Assembly (NCBI GenBank): GCA_002173415.2
Contig: NHNK02000022.1
Location: forward strand, 1-49,133
DNA from: Marinomonas agarivorans
GTDB lineage: Bacteria; Pseudomonadota; Gammaproteobacteria; Pseudomonadales; Marinomonadaceae
Reading direction: 5' to 3'
Length of the DNA stretch: 49,133 bases
In this document: positions 45,472-49,133 of the stretch, piece by piece
Position numbering within the stretch: position 1 is the first letter of the stretch
How the letters are laid out: every line of letters starts with the position of its first letter
Made by a program: the position numbers and the translations under genes
Notes under the pieces: model-generated
Databases searched by the model: none
Seen by the model: only the letters and a program-made list of their open reading frames with translations
What the model was told of the DNA's origin: nothing

Positions 45472-45541
45472 ACTTATTTGTACTCACTTGAATACAATCA
45501 TGCCTTGATATCTTTACTTTCGGGTTTACTCTATACTATCG

Positions 45542-45571
45542 GCCGCACATATAAGTGCGGCGTGATTTTTC
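45542..45571 (+). terminator. Terminator after the REC-GGDEF-EAL gene
   Basis: GCCGCAC (45542-45548), loop ATATAA, GTGCGGC (45555-45561), then GTGATTTTT. A short perfect stem with a T-run five bases later. Confidence 0.7.
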
Positions 45572-45651
45572 CATTAGTGTGCTCCTCTTTCCATATTGCA
45601 ATATGTCTTTGATTACATTGATATTATCAAGCAGTACAACCGAAGGTAGTT

Positions 45652-46545
45652 ATGAATACGAATTCTAAAAGCGGTCTTATTATTGCTTTCAGTGCATTTT
45701 TTCTTTGGGGAATTACCCCAATTTATTTCAAATGGGTAGAGTACGAAAATCCACTAGATATAGTAGCGAACCGAGTTCTGTGGTCTGCTTTGCTGCTTGG
45801 CATTATTTTAACGGTTATGGCCAAATGGCAGCTCGTTAAACAAACCATTTTATCGTTTAAAACACTGAAGATTCTCGTGTGTACAACGATTTTAATTGGT
45901 ACCAATTGGCTTGTTTTTGTGTACGCAGTTAGCACAGATCGTATGCTGGACGGCAGTTTGGGATATTACATTAATCCACTGGTTAACGTTTTGCTAGCAT
46001 ACCTATTTTTAGGTGAAAGACTGAGGAAAATCCAATGGCTTGCTTTAGCTCTGGCAATGGTAGGAGTCGCTATTCAAGTCGTTGGTGTCGGCTATCTGCC
46101 TTGGATATCAATTGTGCTTGCCTTATCGTTCGGTTTTTATGGCTTACTACATAAAAAAAGCCAAATTGATAGTTTTACTTCTTTATTTGTTGAAACCAGT
46201 ATTTTATTGCCTTTTGGTCTACTTTTTATGGGCTACCTTTTTCAAATCGGAGAAGGGCCAGCCACGAGAGAGCTTTCAGGCTGGATTATCTTAATACTAT
46301 CAGGCCCTATTACAACGGTTCCTTTATTACTTTTCTCTATTGCTGCTAAAAAAGTGACGTTATCAACAATAGGCTTTTTTCAATACATCGCACCTAGCAT
46401 GGTGTTTTTATTGGCGGTCTTTGTGTATGGCGAAGCACTGACGTTAGCAAAAGCCATTACCTTCTTATTCATTTGGGCAGGACTCGCTTTGTATGTGTTT
46501 GATTCTATTGTTTATGGCGTGAGAAACAAAAACATCAAAAATTAA
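45652..46545 (+). CDS. rarD: RarD-type EamA-family permease
   Basis: 297 residues with ten membrane segments. It starts KSGLIIAFSAFFLWGITPIYFKW, typical of RarD, and has NPLDIVANRVLWSALLLG, GSLGYYINPLVNVLLAYLFLGERLR and FFQYIAPSMVFLLAVFVYGE. RarD proteins are named for chloramphenicol resistance in Pseudomonas, but their natural substrate is unclear. A ribosome binding site (GAAGG) precedes the ATG. Confidence 0.9.
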   Translation: MNTNSKSGLIIAFSAFFLWGITPIYFKWVEYENPLDIVANRVLWSALLLGIILTVMAKWQLVKQTILSFKTLKILVCTTILIGTNWLVFVYAVSTDRMLDGSLGYYINPLVNVLLAYLFLGERLRKIQWLALALAMVGVAIQVVGVGYLPWISIVLALSFGFYGLLHKKSQIDSFTSLFVETSILLPFGLLFMGYLFQIGEGPATRELSGWIILILSGPITTVPLLLFSIAAKKVTLSTIGFFQYIAPSMVFLLAVFVYGEALTLAKAITFLFIWAGLALYVFDSIVYGVRNKNIKN

Positions 46546-46932
46546 GCCTTCTTATATAAAAATATAGCCACAAAAACCTTGATGTCTCAGGGAAGAAAAT
46601 CTAAAGAGTTTTGTTTGGTGCGATGTGCTATGTCGTTATTATTATGTGTCAAACGAGTACTCGCCAAACATTCATTGCGCATACAGATCAGTAAAGTATC
46701 AATGGTTTATAGATATGAATGGAAAAACTGGAACTGAAAAGACACAAGTAAGTATTCGCAAACACTGAAGTTTAATAGTAACTGATTGAGTAACAATGGA
46801 TTGTTTATAAAGCTAAGATCAGCGAAAATAATGGCAATTACAATTAACATGACAGATTTCATCATGCAGAGCTGTAAAAATGGCTTTACATAAAACAATG
46901 AAGTCTGCCCCTCACATAGAAAGAACGTATTA
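46546..46932. other. Intergenic region, no gene seen
   Basis: 387 bases between rarD and prfC. A 63-codon leftward frame (46707-46898) has no ribosome binding site. It presumably holds the prfC promoter. Confidence 0.45.
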
Positions 46933-48519
46933 ATGGCTGATCAAAACTTCCTTAATGAAATTGAATCCAGAAGAACGTTTGCGATTATTTCGCACCCTGA
47001 TGCAGGTAAAACCACCATCACTGAAAAGCTGCTTTTACTTGGTCAGCTTATTCAAACCGCAGGCTCGGTTAAAGGGCGCAAAGGTGATAAACATGCGACA
47101 TCCGACTGGATGACAATGGAGCAACAACGTGGTATTTCCATTACCTCATCTGTAATGCAATTTCCTTATCGTGACCGTATGGTGAATCTACTTGATACGC
47201 CAGGTCACGAAGACTTCTCAGAAGATACTTATCGTACATTGACCGCAGTAGACTCTGTATTAATGGTGATTGATGGCGCAAAAGGGGTTGAGGATCGTAC
47301 TATTAAATTGATGGAAGTTTGTCGTTTACGTGATACGCCAATCTTAACCTTCATTAATAAAATGGACCGCGATATTCGTGACCCAATTGAACTCTTGGAT
47401 GAAGTGGAAGAGGTGTTAAAAATAAAAGCAGCACCTATAACATGGCCCATTGGTATGAGTGACTTTTTCAAAGGAGTTTATAACCTTTACACAGATACGA
47501 TCCATGTTTATGAAGGTGGTCGTGGCCATAAATTGACAGACGATGTACAGATAAAAGGTTTAGACACCGAAGAAGCTAAGGCGTGCCTTGGGGATCTGTA
47601 TGATGATTTCATTGATGAAATTGAGTTAGTAAAAGGCGCTAGCCATGAGTTTAATCACCAAGACTATCTTGCCGGCAAAGTCACGCCAGTATTCTTTGGT
47701 ACCGCTCTATCCAACTTTGGTGTAAGAGAAATGTTGGATGGTTTTGTTGAATGGGCGCCATCGCCTAGCTTTCGAGCAACGAAAACCCGTGATGTAGACG
47801 CGAAAGAGGAAAAGTTCTCCGGCTTTGTTTTTAAGATTCAAGCGAATATGGATCCAAAGCACCGTGACCGCGTTGCGTTTATGCGTATCTGCTCTGGTAC
47901 CTATAATCGTGGTATGAAAATGCACCATTGTCGTCTTGGTAAAGATGTGAAGGTAACGGATGCTGTGTCGTTTACTGCGGGTGATAGAGAAGGAGTGGAA
48001 GAAGCTTTTTCGGGTGACATTATTGGGTTGCATAACCATGGCACCATACAAATCGGTGATACTTTCACCTCTGGTGAAGAGCTTAAGTTTACTGGTATTC
48101 CTCACTTTGCACCTGAATTATTTCGTCGAGTACGTTTAAAAGACCCATTAAAAATGAAGGCATTGCAAAAAGGTTTGCAACAACTTTCTGAAGAAGGTTC
48201 GACCCAACTCTTTATGCCACAAGAAAATAATGACCTAATTGTTGGCGCAGTTGGTCAGTTGCAATTTGAAGTGGTCGCTTATCGTCTAAAAGACGAATAC
48301 AAGGTTGAATGTATCTATGAGCCAGTCAATGTAGCTACAGCACGTTGGGTGGAGTGTGACGATGATAAACTATTTGAAGAGTTTAAACGTAAAAATGCTG
48401 CGAATTTAGCCATTGATGGTGGTGGCCACTTAACTTATATCGCACCAACACGAGTTAATTTAATGATGGCAGAAGAGAAGTGGCCAGATGTTCACTTCCG
48501 CTCTACTCGTGAGCATTAA
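46933..48519 (+). CDS. prfC: Peptide chain release factor 3
   Basis: 528 residues, as in E. coli RF3. GTPase motifs: [13 protein letters not shown] (G1), the switch I region [30 protein letters not shown] (G3) and NKMDRD (G4). It recycles RF1 and RF2 from the ribosome after termination. It is encoded alone, about 100 bp before erpA. Confidence 0.96.
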   Translation: MADQNFLNEIESRRTFAIISHPDAGKTTITEKLLLLGQLIQTAGSVKGRKGDKHATSDWMTMEQQRGISITSSVMQFPYRDRMVNLLDTPGHEDFSEDTYRTLTAVDSVLMVIDGAKGVEDRTIKLMEVCRLRDTPILTFINKMDRDIRDPIELLDEVEEVLKIKAAPITWPIGMSDFFKGVYNLYTDTIHVYEGGRGHKLTDDVQIKGLDTEEAKACLGDLYDDFIDEIELVKGASHEFNHQDYLAGKVTPVFFGTALSNFGVREMLDGFVEWAPSPSFRATKTRDVDAKEEKFSGFVFKIQANMDPKHRDRVAFMRICSGTYNRGMKMHHCRLGKDVKVTDAVSFTAGDREGVEEAFSGDIIGLHNHGTIQIGDTFTSGEELKFTGIPHFAPELFRRVRLKDPLKMKALQKGLQQLSEEGSTQLFMPQENNDLIVGAVGQLQFEVVAYRLKDEYKVECIYEPVNVATARWVECDDDKLFEEFKRKNAANLAIDGGGHLTYIAPTRVNLMMAEEKWPDVHFRSTREH

Positions 48520-48618
48520 TATTCGCAGGTGATCTATTTTAACTGGTAGCCTAGAAATTAGAAAAAACGTCTACATAGTGTATAAGTAAAGTAAAATATT
48601 CTGAATTTCGGAGTGCTT

Positions 48619-48966
48619 ATGAGTACTGTGCAATCGGCTAATCCATTTGAGTTTACTCAAGCAGCCGTCATGAAGTTAAAAAATTTGATAGCAGAAGAAG
48701 AAAACGACCGATTAATGTTACGTGTTTATGTAACAGGAGGAGGCTGTTCTGGCTTCCAATATGGATTCACTTTTGATGAAGACTTACAAGAAGATGACAC
48801 AGCCGTTGAAAGGGAAGGCGTGAAAATGGTTGTTGATCCGATGAGTTTTCAATACTTGGTTGGTTCTGAAGTTGATTATCAGGAAGGGCTAGAAGGTTCA
48901 CGCTTTACAGTAAAGAATCCAAATGCCACGACAACCTGTGGCTGCGGAGCATCATTTAGCATTTAA
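48619..48966 (+). CDS. erpA: Iron-sulfur cluster insertion protein ErpA
   Basis: 115 residues from the ATG at 48619 ([17 protein letters not shown]), which has GGAG five bases upstream; the GTG at 48613 overlaps that site. The three A-type carrier cysteines are in [11 protein letters not shown] and at the C-terminus ([11 protein letters not shown]). ErpA passes Fe-S clusters to apoproteins such as IspG/IspH. Length equals the E. coli protein (114) within one residue. Confidence 0.95.
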   Translation: MSTVQSANPFEFTQAAVMKLKNLIAEEENDRLMLRVYVTGGGCSGFQYGFTFDEDLQEDDTAVEREGVKMVVDPMSFQYLVGSEVDYQEGLEGSRFTVKNPNATTTCGCGASFSI

Positions 48967-49133
48967 TTTTTCTTTAGCACTCACCCTTTAGCTTTAGAAG
49001 TGCTGACTACTTTAGTCCCCCCTGAAAAACGCCCAATACATTGAATTTAATAGGTTTTTGTAACATAGTGAGTACCAGAATCTTACGAAAAATCCCCCTT
49101 TAGGCCCAAAAAGTTGCAGAATCGGTAAGTTTT

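Noticed and set aside
46707-46898. 63-codon leftward frame with hydrophobic residues between rarD and prfC.
   Set aside because: No ribosome binding site and no supporting context.

Overview
The window looks like chromosomal DNA of a marine gammaproteobacterium of the Oceanospirillales, most like Marinomonas. This is inferred from AT-rich base composition, from protein sequence style (IlvI, AceE/AceF, ErpA, Pta) and from conserved gene order; no search was run. I found no rRNA, tRNA or CRISPR array.

Layout. 1-0.7 kb: a decayed LysR start. 0.7-4.2 kb (minus): an autotransporter followed by a 3-hydroxyisobutyrate dehydrogenase-family enzyme. 4.4-5.4 kb (minus): two tiny membrane-protein genes, each preceded at the same distance by a copy of one 51-bp element. 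6-7 kb: a divergent Ner/S24-repressor pair like a Mu-type phage switch, without phage genes. 7.1-11.5 kb: a direct-repeat array, tandem Pho boxes and the complete ugpBAEC glycerol-3-phosphate ABC transporter, ending in a strong terminator, with a convergent metallophosphoesterase. 13.2-15.5 kb: ilvIH. 15.6-17.9 kb: a secreted HEXXH lipoprotein protease with a small lipoprotein. 18-21.3 kb: ilvY, an EamA transporter and a BenE-type transporter.

21.3-27.7 kb (minus) is one long run: prepilin-like protein, PilB-like ATPase, PilC-like protein, PilD, CoaE, YacG, a REC-TPR protein and a histidine-kinase-like protein. 28-33.3 kb (minus): SprA-like metalloprotease, pta, ackA, nadC. 33.7-39.8 kb (plus): ampE-like, aceE, aceF. 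The order yacG-coaE-pilDCBA-nadC / ampE-aceEF is the old gammaproteobacterial neighbourhood seen in E. coli (yacG-coaE-hofCB-ppdD-nadC-ampDE-aceEF). Here pta-ackA is inserted and ampD is missing. 40-43.5 kb: a large secreted agarase/porphyranase-like glycoside hydrolase where lpd might be expected. 43.7-49 kb: a REC-GGDEF-EAL protein with a degenerate EAL domain, RarD, release factor 3 and ErpA.

Functionally the window joins central carbon metabolism (pyruvate to acetyl-CoA by AceEF, acetyl-CoA to acetate by Pta-AckA, branched-chain amino-acid synthesis by IlvIH), phosphate-ester uptake (Ugp), a reduced type IV pilus locus and accessory surface or secreted proteins. The most unusual signals are the paired small-gene cassettes with a shared upstream element, the orphan phage-like switch, an in-frame 30-bp duplication inside a kinase ATP-binding box, a prepilin with Ala at the cleavage site, and the dead EAL domain on an apparently active, feedback-regulated GGDEF protein.
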